A stretch of DNA of 64,000 bases from Kudoa neothunni (taxonomy: Eukaryota > Cnidaria): positions 7,254,001 through 7,318,000 of the forward strand of contig OZ199839.1 of NCBI GenBank assembly GCA_964304625.1, written 5' to 3'. The position numbers were made by a program, and so were the translations under genes. Position 1 is the stretch's first letter, and every line of letters begins with the position of its first letter. Positions 12,854 through 24,355 of the stretch are shown here, piece by piece. The notes under the pieces are model-generated. The model was not told where the DNA came from, did no database searches, and saw only the letters and a program-made list of their open reading frames with translations.

Positions 12854-14365
12854 TGGTTCGAGTGAGAAAAGCTTACAAAGCAATTATTTGTCTACCTACC
12901 TAATTATATCTGTTTAATATTCTCAATATGCATGACTACATATTTCTAATGTCTTTTCGTCTATATTACACAAAAGCTCGTCAGGATCAACATAACATTT
13001 AGTTTTTCATCAATATATGCCTGTTGTAGTTTATTGTGTTTTTATACAAAGAGTGCTGAGTGGCGTGTACAGTCTCATTTTTCGTATTTTAGTGAGCTTC
13101 GCGGTAAATTTTCCATCATAAATGATAGTTGTTTTGAAGTAAAGGTTTTTAAAAATCGAATGTGTTTACATTGGTTTTTCTAATATTAATATTAACATTG
13201 ATCGATTCAGGTTCGTATTTTTGTATAAATCTGATATTAAGCTTAAATAACTTTTATCATAATTGTCCTGAGGAAATAATCTGAAAGTTTAAAATATAAA
13301 AGATTATATATGACATTTTTGTTAGTTGCGAAAACCCCATGAAAAGGATATATCTGACGCGCGAATAAGATAATATAATGCAAATCTTAATTTTAGTCTA
13401 TCATTATCATTACTGGAATATGCCATAATACTTATATGAAGATGATATCCTCAGCGTTCACAAATATATTTACAATGAATTCTCGATTATTCGGAATCTC
13501 GCTAACCAAAAAGAAAAATATTTACCCCAAGTTTCCTGGATAATAGAGGTTTCATTGTAAAGGGTGTGCACATAGACTTTTCACCGTTTGCTATCCATCA
13601 CTGACATAAACGCTTCTTATTATATCGTGTATTCTTTAATAATTAAATAAAATGAACTAAAGTTAATGTTTTATTGGAGCTTAAACATTCACGCGAAGTT
13701 CTTTCTCACTTAAATAGCTATAATGACTAATTTTTAAAATACTTCTACAACTCCAATAATCCCATAAGCATTAGCAGATTTCAAAGACTCGATATAATAC
13801 TTTCTCGAAAGATGTATACAAACAACCACCTGGCCTCTTTATTTTATTTACTTTATCAGTTTTAGTTTGAGCGAAATATTTAAATAAAGATGAGTTTAAA
13901 AAGATATGAAAACACGGACCATTAATTAAAAAATAGTCTGGTCAATTATATTTTATCTAGTACAAATTTATAAGGTACTATTTATGGTAAAAAAACTGAA
14001 TTAGATCATCACAGAAAATTCACTCATTAAAAAAATGATTATCGGTATCCTGAATCCCACCTACAATGACTAAAAACAGATTATCACCTGAGCATCGTCT
14101 ACTTAACAATTAATACGAATTTCTTGGGATATTGAACTTTCCTCCCACCTCTTAAATTTATTCTTTATTTCTCCAAAGTTAATATAATTAAAATATGAAA
14201 ATTTTGGAAATTAGAAAAGCTGATGATTTGATTGTCGGGAGTCAAAATGTATCGAGAAAATGAAAATATGCGCAAACAATGAGATAAAACACAAAATTTA
14301 AGTCAAATATTCAATAACAATTAAAATCGTGATGGAGTCAATGGCTGCAATAAACAACAATCCAT
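12854..14365. other. Convergent intergenic region between UBA1 and cytochrome b5
   Basis: 3' flanks of two convergent genes. AT-rich, with no further exons, RNA genes or repeats recognised. Confidence 0.45.
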
Positions 14366-14930
14366 TTATCTTTTTCTGCTGACCGCAAAGAAAACAAGAG
14401 CTCCCGCTAAAACAGCCAACGAAACAACTGTTATCTTTACCCTCGTACAATTCGATTTACTATAACAAATACAATGAGTTAACGAAAAAAATAATTCTTA
14501 CGAATTTAAATAATTCATAACGTCGCATTTACTCTTTTGGCACGAACCACAACATTTCTTCTAAATACAATTTTTAATATAATACGATCTAAGCTTGAAT
14601 CACTTCCGTCAGATCCCCAACGTAAAGTTTCTCCATAAACTCATTAGCGGCAGAAGGATGGCCAGCGGCATCGAACGCTTCGGACGCGTCTTCACCTAAC
14701 GATCCCCAAACGTAAATAAGATCAAATGTCGCGACAATTTTATCAATTGCCTGCATGTTGAAGAATCACTTCCAAACCGGGTGGATGCTAAACCGATTAT
14801 TAAATATTTTTCAAACTCCAACAACTACATCATCAAAATGGGTCACATCATAGACCTTTCCATGAATGGCTACCCATGACGAATCCCCACCATCATGCTT
14901 TTTCAATTCTTCCCAACTAATCCTAGCCAT
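14366..14930 (-). CDS. CYB5: Tail-anchored cytochrome b5
   Basis: Haem electron carrier of the ER or outer mitochondrial membrane serving desaturases and P450s. Five tiny exons on the minus strand: 14829-14930, 14751-14787, 14604-14695, 14502-14560, 14366-14459; total 384 nt, 127 aa. The haem domain reads ISWEELKKH, WVAIHGKVYDVTHF, HPPG and AFDAAGHPS, so both axial histidines are present (HPGG and GHS in most homologues). YVGDL closes the domain. A Cys-rich linker (KKCCGSCQKSKC) follows, then a C-terminal hydrophobic anchor (about 17 residues, ITVVSLAVLAGALVFFA) and a basic tail SRKR, the usual ER tail-anchor layout. Intron 2 (14696-14750) begins GC rather than GT; the frame works only with this GC-AG intron. 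The exons are too small to show as open frames. Confidence 0.95.
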
Positions 14931-17900
14931 CGTCCTAGTGCTCACGTAACCAATATTTGGATAAGATTTTAAATGCGCGCGTTTCTAATCGGGTTGTTGC
15001 GGTGTTTGTTATTTGGTCTAGATCTAATGTTTGAATGCTTTGCTTGGAATAGCATCTTTTATTAGAAGTCTCTATCACATTTCATGAATGAATGTATAAG
15101 TGATTCAATCAAAAATATACTAGATTTAAACGTTAATTATTTTATATTTTATTGATGGAATTAGCCTAATCCCAAACGTGTTGAGGATAGGTTCGACCGT
15201 GTGAGAATAAGCTGAATAAAATTATTCCTCTAATCGGGGAAAAATCAATTTTTTTATTGTTAAATGCAATATTAATAATAATTGCATCGTTAGTTTAGTG
15301 ATCAAATGTAGAGAGTGTATTTTTCAAATAATAACTATCTATTCAATAGATTGGCTTATATTTTTATTTGATATGCATGATACTGCTTAACAGATAGCCA
15401 GATGAGGTATACTTTGCTTAATCTCAAATTATAAATATTTACACATTGCTAAAATATTTCACAATTGAATTTCAAAGGTAACCGAGCATACAATTTTAAT
15501 GATGTTTAGTTAAACTCATTTGACGTAATCGGATTTAAAAATTAATTTTAAAATATTAATAAACAAGATTTTTCGATAATTTTACCTTTGAACATTTATT
15601 TTTAAACAATAATCAAAGTAACTTTGAGAGAGTATATGAAATTTCCATACGTTGGCATGAATATTATTTTCTAAACTCGGTTCAACTTCTCGACGTTTAT
15701 TTGAGGGGATTAAGCATTAATATTTTCAACAAATGATATGTCGAGTTATTTAATCTATGAAAAATGATAATTAAGTATCTTTATGTTAATTTTTGAAATT
15801 TATGACAAAACAAAGATAAGAACACTGATTATTTCGATCAAATCCAAGGTGAGAACACTTTATAGAATTATAAGGAAGAAAATATTTGGATACTTCTTTA
15901 GGTTAATATTAACTTAACAGTCATGGCTTTATTCAAAATTAAAGCTAGATAACTACACATTTTAAACATGGGTCGTAAAAATTCGAAGGATTAAGAGATC
16001 GATCATTCGACTATTTCGGGTGACTTTACAGGACTCAACACCTGTTAGATTCAATATTTGAAGGTTTTAGTGATTTATTTTTGTGTTTTTATAAATATGG
16101 GGTGGTTATTATTTATTCGAAATATTGTTCGAGCGAATTATAATTACTATATTTATAATTATTTTCCGATAACATTAATTTAATAAATGAAAATAGCTAG
16201 GCTATTTATCGGATATGACTATTCTTGTAAATCATAATATGGGTAGGTCATGATTTGAACTATATTTTAATTAGTTAAGGAACTTAACTGAATATTACTG
16301 GCCGGTAATAATCAAATAAAGTAGTTTTAAAAATGATACATACACTGGCTCTAAATAGAAGTTGCGAGAAGTAAAAAAATGCGTGTGCCTGCGTGTACGT
16401 TTTAGGATTAAAGTTTTCTGTAAAATTAACCATATCATTATTTATTTTTGAGAATTTTATACATTAAACATTTTCATTCAATGTCGGAAAATAATTTCTT
16501 TAAGATATATTTTGTCGGCTGGTTTTTTGGAAAACTATTACTTCTTGCCTGCTATAATCCAATTTTTCTTTTTGTAATTCAAAGTATTTATTGGTGTGTG
16601 ATAGATACCGCATATTGTTATTTTAATCTTAATTATTCATATATTTCTATAAACATCGTAGTAGAATAAATAGTCTCAATTTACTATTCTAACATGGCGT
16701 TTAACACCTTACAACATATAGTTATACATTGTATTTTAATAACTCGTTAATCTGTTAGAATAATCCATTAATGTAAATATTTAGATTAAAATAAGGGAAA
16801 ATTGACAAATCTTATATATGTGCGTATATTGACGATGTAAGAATTATTTGAATGTCTATAAGTGCGTAATTTGCTCACCTGTCACCCGTCGAAAAATTTA
16901 AGTTTTAGGGGCAAATATAAATATATGAACAATATTAGGTATTTTAAATATTAATCATTTTGTACAAATCTCATATAGTTAATTTTGGAGGTAATATTTA
17001 AATTTTCAACATTTTGTATAAATGAATAATTATTTTCTTCGTCCCGGATTCGTTTTTGTGTTAATTAATGGAAAAAAACCCTAATTGTCAAAATCAATAT
17101 TATTACAAGGATTTTCCAAATTTACCAGTATACTAATATAGTAATACGGAAATTGTCAAAAATGAATAGAAAAATAACTTTTCACATGAATGAGATCATT
17201 CCCACAAAAAGATCACTATAAAATTAAGCAGCGGAGTATTGTTTAAACTCAGTAAAATAAATCTAATATTTTTATAAAAATATAATTTTTTTTTTATCCA
17301 AGAAACCTCTCAATGAAATATCAAAAATTTTTTCTCTAAAATTGTTATATTTTATCAAAAAAATATAATTTGTTTTAAATCTACAAAAATTCTTGATCAA
17401 ATTATGAAAAAAATTCATATGCAATTTTCTTTTTAAGATATTATCTTGATGTTTATTCATTGTTCTACATTACTTGTACAAAAACGTTCCAAGGTGGAAG
17501 TGAAAGTTTGTTTTCGGGCATTTTCTAAAATTCTTAAAAATTGTAAATGTTTAACAATTACACATTACTGAAATCTGTTCTTGATTAATTTCATGTTTTA
17601 TATTTTATTCAACTTATTCATTTTAAGTTAATATCTCTATTCTCTTATTTGTGTTAAATAAAATTAAATATATTCTAATTAATTTCATTTGAAAAATTCA
17701 AAATTTCACCTGTAATTGATTATGATACACAAAATAAATAGAAATTATAACATCTATTCTATTCAAGGTAACGATTCAATTTCAACCTTATATTCTCCAG
17801 TTCTTTGTATACTTTAATACACGATTATTAAATAATTATTATATAATCAGTTATACAAAGAGTCAAAAAATATTTTACATAATAAAAATATAATTCCAAT

Positions 17901-18222
17901 CAAAAGTAAAAAAAATTGAAGAAATCTTCCAAATTTGTGCCCAATTATTTTTACTAAAGATTAAAATTATTATGTGTATTTTCCCAATTATAATTTGTGA
18001 TCAAATAAAATTGGATATTTACAACTTACTATTTGGGCGGATGTGAAAAAACATTATTGTATTTAATTTGTTATTTAACATGATTTTAGAAAATTTTCAT
18101 AAATTTTAATTGAACATATCACATATTATATTCTATTCTATTTATTCGGATAAATTAGACGCGCGTACAATTACAAACTCTAAATAAATACACCTAAAAT
18201 TTATATGATACAATTATGTTTA
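14931..18222. other. Long AT-rich intergenic region, no gene seen
   Basis: About 3.3 kb. Open frames at 16448-16669 and 17272-17460 are short, hydrophobic or Lys-rich, and unsupported. I found no TIRs, RNA genes or conserved exons, though exons of 20-50 nt could escape detection by eye. Confidence 0.4.
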
Positions 18223-18915
18223 CTATGGAGTCAATTTCAATGCGATTAAACTGAAAAATCCCAAATAAAATGAGTATATAACTCTGTAGGAATAGACATC
18301 TGGATGGTTGAACATAAGACACAATTTTGTGTTGCGTGGCCACAACTCGGTTAAAGGTTTGTAGAAGGAGATATTCTCGTAATAGTAAATCATAGCAACC
18401 ATAATTGTGAAAACAATATTTACCAGCGCTAGCTGATAAACGGTGTGATTATTGTGGGTAGATCTACAATATTTTGATATTAAGGACTTTTACAAAGTTA
18501 AAAATCACTTATTAAAGAATAGATCACACAGACCAACCTTTAAGGAAGTTAAAGTGGACAGCGTCACAACAATCAACGCCATAGATAATGCTACAACTGA
18601 GGTGAAATGGCAGAACGTTTCATCTAATGCCCAATAACCAAACATAATAGACGTGGATAAGGGTGTAAATGCTACAATAGTGGCAATTGCGTTGAGTAGA
18701 CAACATAAAATAATGATATGAATGTAGATAATGTTGGGATCTCCATTGCGGTTAACACTCCCACCATAACAGTAGAATTGAAAGAAAACAAAGTAAAATG
18801 TCAGCAAAACTCCACACTCGGTAAGGATCAGCAGCAGCAATTGAATAACGGCCCCGATTTCAGAGAGATTAGTCGAATAAAGTGCAAACAAAGATTGTTT
18901 CTCTAACTCTAGCAT
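18223..18915 (-). CDS. Multi-pass membrane protein, unrecognised
   Basis: Two exons, 18509-18915 and 18223-18463, with a 45-nt GT-AG intron; 648 nt gives 215 aa from an ATG at 18915. About five hydrophobic segments: IGAVIQLLLLILTECGVLL, IIYIHIIILCCLLNAIATIV, SVVALSMALIVVTLSTL, LALVNIVFTIMVAMIYYY and a C-terminal VIYSFYLGFFSLIAL. There are few charged residues between them. The layout resembles small 4-6 TM proteins such as the Frag1/DRAM group, but I see no diagnostic motif and do not assign it. It follows the 19050-20010 gene on the same strand with 134 nt between stop and ATG, close enough for a shared transcript or an upstream exon not identified here. Confidence 0.7.
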
Positions 18916-19049
18916 TTACAAAGTTTGTTACGCAACGCAATAGTAAAAATATATCCACGATTACTCCGCAATCTGCAATGCATACAAAAATCTACCTAGC
19001 TACGCTAAAAATCAACACCAACTATTAAATTGAACAACAATTTCAATAT

Positions 19050-20010
19050 CTATGCATCTGTTTCGTCCACTTGGTAATATCTGTTGGCAAGAAGACGTCG
19101 ATAGAAACGACGATGAATGGCGTACACCAATTTGCTATTGTAGCTAATCGACATACGATTAAATAAACAACGCAACATCATGTTAGTGTAATAGTAGAAT
19201 CCAAAATATATTTTTTCTGGGTGTTCTTTCTCATATTTGGTTAGATAGTTGTATAGGAACCATGAATTGTGAAAATTAGTAACCAACCGAAATAGCAAAT
19301 AAACAATCACGAATGAGCCGTATCTATAGGCATGCCAATTGTGTGAAATGGACATCCTTTGAAAAAGTTTATAGGTGGCTATCAACGCCGTTAAACGTAT
19401 CACGGCATCATTGAAAAATTTGTTGGAATCCATTGTGGCACACATGTAATCAACCAAATAAATCAATTCTGCGGGTGAAAGCACTTGAAATGATTCCATC
19501 ACTTTGCTGCCTTTGTGTAGTTGTTGGTCAGCTGCGGAGGAATCATTGGAATCGTTTGTCTTTGTATCCTCTCTAGCATAGGGTTCAAACTCTTCGAGTT
19601 GTTCCATTACCTGTTTTGGAAGAAACACAGTAAACGACCCATCATTAAGACAATGCATGAATACAGACACGCTAAAAATAAATATGTGATTCCAAATTAA
19701 TGTTTTGAGATTACTTTGATTGTCCATAAACATAAAATCTGATTTTATAGTTTGTGCTATCAATAAGCGGTTGAAAGTAATTGGCCAAATCCGAAGGAAA
19801 TGGATAAATGGTTTGGCTGATAGTTAACACCCTTTCAGGTGATGAGAATTTGAGAAAAAAAGAGCCGAGTGTAGGTGCGGTGTAATATACTCCGGCAATT
19901 GTAATACATGTTTTAAAAAGAACTTTTTTCAAGAAAAAAGCCCTGAATTTGTCCCAAGGATTCATTGAGAATAATAACTGCGCGCGCTTGAATATTTTTA
20001 AATTCTCCAT
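19050..20010 (-). CDS. Membrane-associated protein, possible divergent TMEM53/DUF829 relative
   Basis: Two exons, 19715-20010 and 19050-19671, with a 43-nt intron; 918 nt gives 305 aa. The order of short motifs resembles TMEM53-type (DUF829) alpha/beta-hydrolase-like proteins: CITI..YYTAP near the start (human CI.IRYTAP), RFYVYGQSNVSV where TMEM53 has FHVFSNGG, LVDYMCAT where DSAP is expected, then hydrophobic segments and a FLYNYLTKY....HPEKIYF block like FYDRLQD...WPELYLY. The acidic Ser/Asp-rich insert around residues 130-160 is not family-typical, and the canonical hydrolase residues are poorly kept, so a non-enzymatic role is plausible. The family call is inference from a weak alignment made by eye; the gene model itself is firm (phase-compatible, no internal stops). 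Confidence 0.6.
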
Positions 20011-20199
20011 TGCCTTATATCTGAAATTGAGTTTATCAACTCATTTAATCATCTAAATAAATTTAAAATTATTTTTTTGTTCAATCACACATATTAAAAC
20101 TTTAACATTTAATTATTTTGTGTTATTTATTTTCATTATGTGGTGATGGAACATTGGGATATTATTTTTTGTTTACAAGGTAAAACCCCTGGCGCAACT

Positions 20200-20593
20200 T
20201 ATTAGGTTGTGGAATTCTGGTTGATCATACCTCTTCCAATAACGCTTTGGGCACCGCAATACGTAACATGAAACCCCGTCCCTTATCTTTATGCGGTAGT
20301 GTGGGACTTTAACCCATTAAACATCCTCGTCTCAGAGCGACCACCACCACAAACCCTATCCCTTTAAGGACGTTGGCTCTATGAGGAGTGCAAATTACAT
20401 GTCTTTCGATGTGTTCCGGAGATTAAAACCCACCCCACTTCACAGCGGGCGTACACTTTAACCACAGCTCCCAAATATGGGATAGAGGCCCACCTACACG
20501 GAAGCAGTAGTCTGACCACTGGCGGATTCGAACCCATTACCTCGTGGTTCTGGGTCCGAATGTCACAACGATGTGCTATCCGTCCTCGGCTAT
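20200..20593 (-). mobile_element. tRNA-derived SINE, copy 1
   Basis: A GC-richer island in AT-rich surroundings. Read on the minus strand, it starts with a tRNA-like head: an A-box-like TAGCACATCG about 50 nt before a perfect B box, GGTTCGAATCC (plus-strand positions about 20523-20533). Acceptor and T-stem pairing is broken, so it is not a functional tRNA gene. The roughly 300-bp body shares a collinear set of blocks with 30005-30420, notably GGATAGGGTTT followed by GAGGATGTTT and GTTAAAGTCC. The 3' end is not sharply defined. Confidence 0.7.
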
Positions 20594-21153
20594 CAATTAA
20601 AAGCCATAAATTAAGATTAGGACGCTTGACTCAATCTGTCAATTAAAATTTTAATAATTGTATATTTTATTGGTCCATACCTTAACAAAAGCTATGTATT
20701 TCTTTATGTTTATAAATTTTATGTTTGCATTAAACTATTGGTAATTATAACTCATTTTTTTGTACTCGCTGTAAAATATAACCAACAACCACCTTCTTGC
20801 GAAAAGTTGCAACAAAAATTAAAAAAACGAGATCGACCATTCTTTACTTAATTCTGGAACTATTTTACTTTTTTTCAGTAAGTACTTCAAAACGTGATAC
20901 TTGTTGGTTCCCTAAATGGACAAATCGTCGCCAAGCATCATATCTATGTATTCTAACAGCCAACTTATGTTAAATAAGACATCAAAAAAATTGTGGTCCA
21001 ACCTAAGAAATAAGAAAGGGTGAAATTTAATGAGGATGAACGAATGAAAAGCAAAAGCCAGTTTAATCTGTTTTTATATTACTTTCGAGTTCATTTAAGC
21101 ATCATTGACGTTAGCTTCTCACGTCCAATTATAGAAAAACAATTTTCTCTATA

Positions 21154-23726
21154 CAGTCATCTCTGAATATTGTGCACCAAACTGGGGGAATTCAAGTTAG
21201 TGCGCAATAAAAAGAGAGTATGCAATATTTAAGTAGGAGCATGCAAAACATAAAACTTTGATAAAATTTTATTGAAATAACTAATGCATTGGCTTAAAAT
21301 AGTTTATTATAAGTTTACAATAATTCTATCTATTAATATATTCGAAATTTAATCTTAAATTGTATGCAAATTGAAGAGACTACATGGATCACTTTTCTTA
21401 AAAAAGCTTTGAAGTTTTTCTGATGGTTGTATCGATACGGAGGTTGGTTGATTTTTTTCTCAAAATTTCATTCTCATCTAAATTGTGATTACCATATTCC
21501 AAAAAGTTATTAACAGAGACTAGTTCTCAATCATTAAATGATTATTTCTCTTCTGATTGACAGCATAATATCTCCACTTCTTCAATTTTGTACACTTCAT
21601 AAAGTTAATCTAATAAAATGTATAATTTTCTAATTCTCTGATATAGTAATCGTTAATAATGATTTTATTTTAATAGAAGCCATTATTTTAAATGATATTG
21701 TAAAGTAATATATATTAGAAAACAAAATTTCAACCTTTTGAATAAACTGTTCCATCAATAACAGAAATCTCGTGTTTATTTGTGATTAATATAGAAAAAA
21801 AACCATTAAAGTTCTAATATAACCTCATTTCAGGTTAATTCATGATGAAGTTCTAATTTATTAAGATTTAGAAGGTAAAAATTGAGTTCAAATTAGATCC
21901 CAAAATAAAAATACATATGCATGTAATAACGATAGCTAAGAAACTTTACTGGACATAAATTCGATTTAGATAAAAAATACTATTTATTTGTTAATAAGAA
22001 AATTTTTTATTATAATAATTTAATAATAAAACAAACTTTCAAAGGATATTTTATAACATGTATTTTATATATTCACAAAATTTTAATCACATAAAAGTGT
22101 TGTTATAAATATAAATCTGATATTACTGCCATTATTATTTCATTTATTTCCAAATAATGAACATAAACGTGATGAAAAAAATAATTAAACTAAAAAAATG
22201 TAATTATATTAAAAAAATATTATGGTTAATAAAATTTTATATATGTAACATGTTTAATCGGGAAAATTAAGAATAGGGACCACGCGGATAATGTTTGTTT
22301 AAAAAAATACAGAGTTTAATTAGTAAAGAAAATGTAAACATAACCAACTAACTTTATTACGATTAAGTAATACATTCATCAAAGAAACTAACTACTTGGT
22401 TGGTAAATTATTGGAGTTTATATATTTACATCAACTCTCTGTTAGTTACGTAAAATTCAGGTTTTAATTAAAAACATAAAACCTAAATAAAGACTATTTT
22501 AGTCATTTATTGAATAGATCATAAAATAATTATTTAATAATTGATAAAACTCACATAATTTTTTATGGTAGCGCGCAAACGCCTACTGCGCAATATCCAG
22601 AGTGTACATTTCTAATCTTTTGAACGCCTCAAAATCGACTATACACTTGGTGCTGTTGGGGTAAAATGAACACATAACCATTTATTGCATCTTCAAATAC
22701 AATAAATAGCTATGTAATCGTACGTAAAATTAAATAAAAATTTATCAACAAATTTCTGTCATATTTTCACCAAGATTTACACTGCGTGTATACAAAATAA
22801 TTCGAATTTGTGTGAATTTCTTGGCGGAACTTGTGTTTTTGTCGACTTGGATTTTATTGTAACGATTCAATAAGATACATCAACTTTTGCCGTCTAAACA
22901 TGGTTTAATTTCTCTTTTTACTAAAAATATTGATAAATTAAGTTAATTTGTAACGTGAGTAACAAATTAGTTTCCTACAGCTGGTAGCCATACTTACGTA
23001 ATCCCCTCGGGAATAGTGAAAAAGTAAAAATAGTCACTTAACCATTTTAATCCAGTTTGAATCCCACGTAAATAATATGAATTTTTTATATCGCCCTTCG
23101 CATATAATTTAGGCTATAAACATTAGTCTTCTTGCAAAACACATTCAAATGTTCATCTTTATCGTCAGATCCGCCAGAACTCGAGTTTCGAGGACCAAAA
23201 TAAGCAACGTAAAATATTTCGTTAGAAACGCTCCAATAGTCAGCGAGAAAAACCACATCAACGTTTTTTAGACTTTTGTCAGCGTGTTTCGAGTAAATTC
23301 GTGCGAATGGCGCGGTAAAACGGATGCATCCGTGTCATTGCGTAGGATCTCGTTTACATGATTTCTTTATTTTCTCAGTATCCTGCCTACAGAATCCAAC
23401 CAAACTCAAACATTCAACTTTATAAATATTCTGTTATCATTTAAAGCAATAAAAACCATGGGGTCAAATTGACCCCAAAAGCACCACATGTATTTTTTGT
23501 ATGTTGTTTATTCTACTTTTTCAAATTTTTATTGAATAATTATAAAATACTATTTATTTTAGGAGAATTCACCGGATATTACTATTGTTAAACTGTTGTA
23601 TGTATATAAAACGTGTAATACAATAGGCTCTGGGGTCAATTTGGTCCCAGAAACGTTCGGAAAGTTAAATGAGGAGACATTTTACTGTCTAATATAAAGA
23701 GAATGCGCAATATCCAGAGACGACTG
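21154..23726. mobile_element. Tigger/pogo-like element with TIRs, no transposase seen
   Basis: The left end (CAGTCATCTCTGAATATTG) and the inverted right end (CAGTCGTCTCTGGATATTG) match at 20 of the first 23 positions, and both are flanked by TA. The CAG start, the CTCTG...ATATTGCG pattern and the TA target fit Tigger/pogo elements. A third, inward copy of the terminus lies at about 22586-22609, so either an element of about 1.45 kb was joined to another or the ends were rearranged. The interior is AT-rich with no transposase frame, so it is non-autonomous or decayed. A piggyBac-like MITE is nested at 23441-23668. Confidence 0.65.
23441..23668. mobile_element. piggyBac-like MITE
   Basis: 228 bp bounded by TTAA at both ends. 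Near the left end is a palindrome, GGGGTCAAATTGACCCC (23461-23477); near the right end an inverted relative, GGGGTCAATTTGGTCCC. TTAA duplication and GGGGTC-rich ends are typical of piggyBac-type elements. It has no coding capacity. Confidence 0.55.
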
Positions 23727-24355
23727 TACTCATGACACGTGCTTGCTTTAAGAGTTATTTAAGCTTCTTGAAATATTCATGAGTAAAGATTTGTAAACCT
23801 CAGCTGGTTAGGAATTATCTCTCTAAAACTTAATAATATTATTTAATAAAATTTTCGACAAAATTTTGAATTATATCTAGGAAAATTCAACTTACTAGAA
23901 ACAACTAGCATCGTCACATGGAAGTTACAGGGATTAAAGTTTTTACGACTAATATTAATAAGTGGTTTGTAGTTAGTATAAGCAATTAAATTATACTAAA
24001 ATATTCAAACAAACTAATAAATAAAAATATTTTCTGATTTAAAAAATATTAAATTAAAATTTAAAATTTTTAAAAAACGTATTTCGCCAAATAAACAAAA
24101 TCCCAACAAATTGATTTGTAATGGCTTTCATTGCCGAAGGATTACGATTTAACGCGATACATTGGATTAGTTTTCTATTTTTCCCCTCAACCAATTGCTA
24201 CCAACTCACAACTATCCGATTTTTCGGGTTGAATAAATATTTTTAATCGAATGGCTGGGTGAATTTTCGTGTGTATCTTCGAAGAGTGGAATAGTTGATA
24301 TATTTGTAGATTCGGATGGAAATCGAATAAACGTGTGCAATTTTTTTTCTTATTA

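Noticed and set aside
16448-16669. 73-codon hydrophobic frame
   Set aside because: Chance frame in AT-rich intergenic DNA without supporting context.
20523-20533. A tRNA gene at the B-box sequence
   Set aside because: Neither the acceptor stem nor a full T-stem can pair; the match continues into a repeated SINE body.
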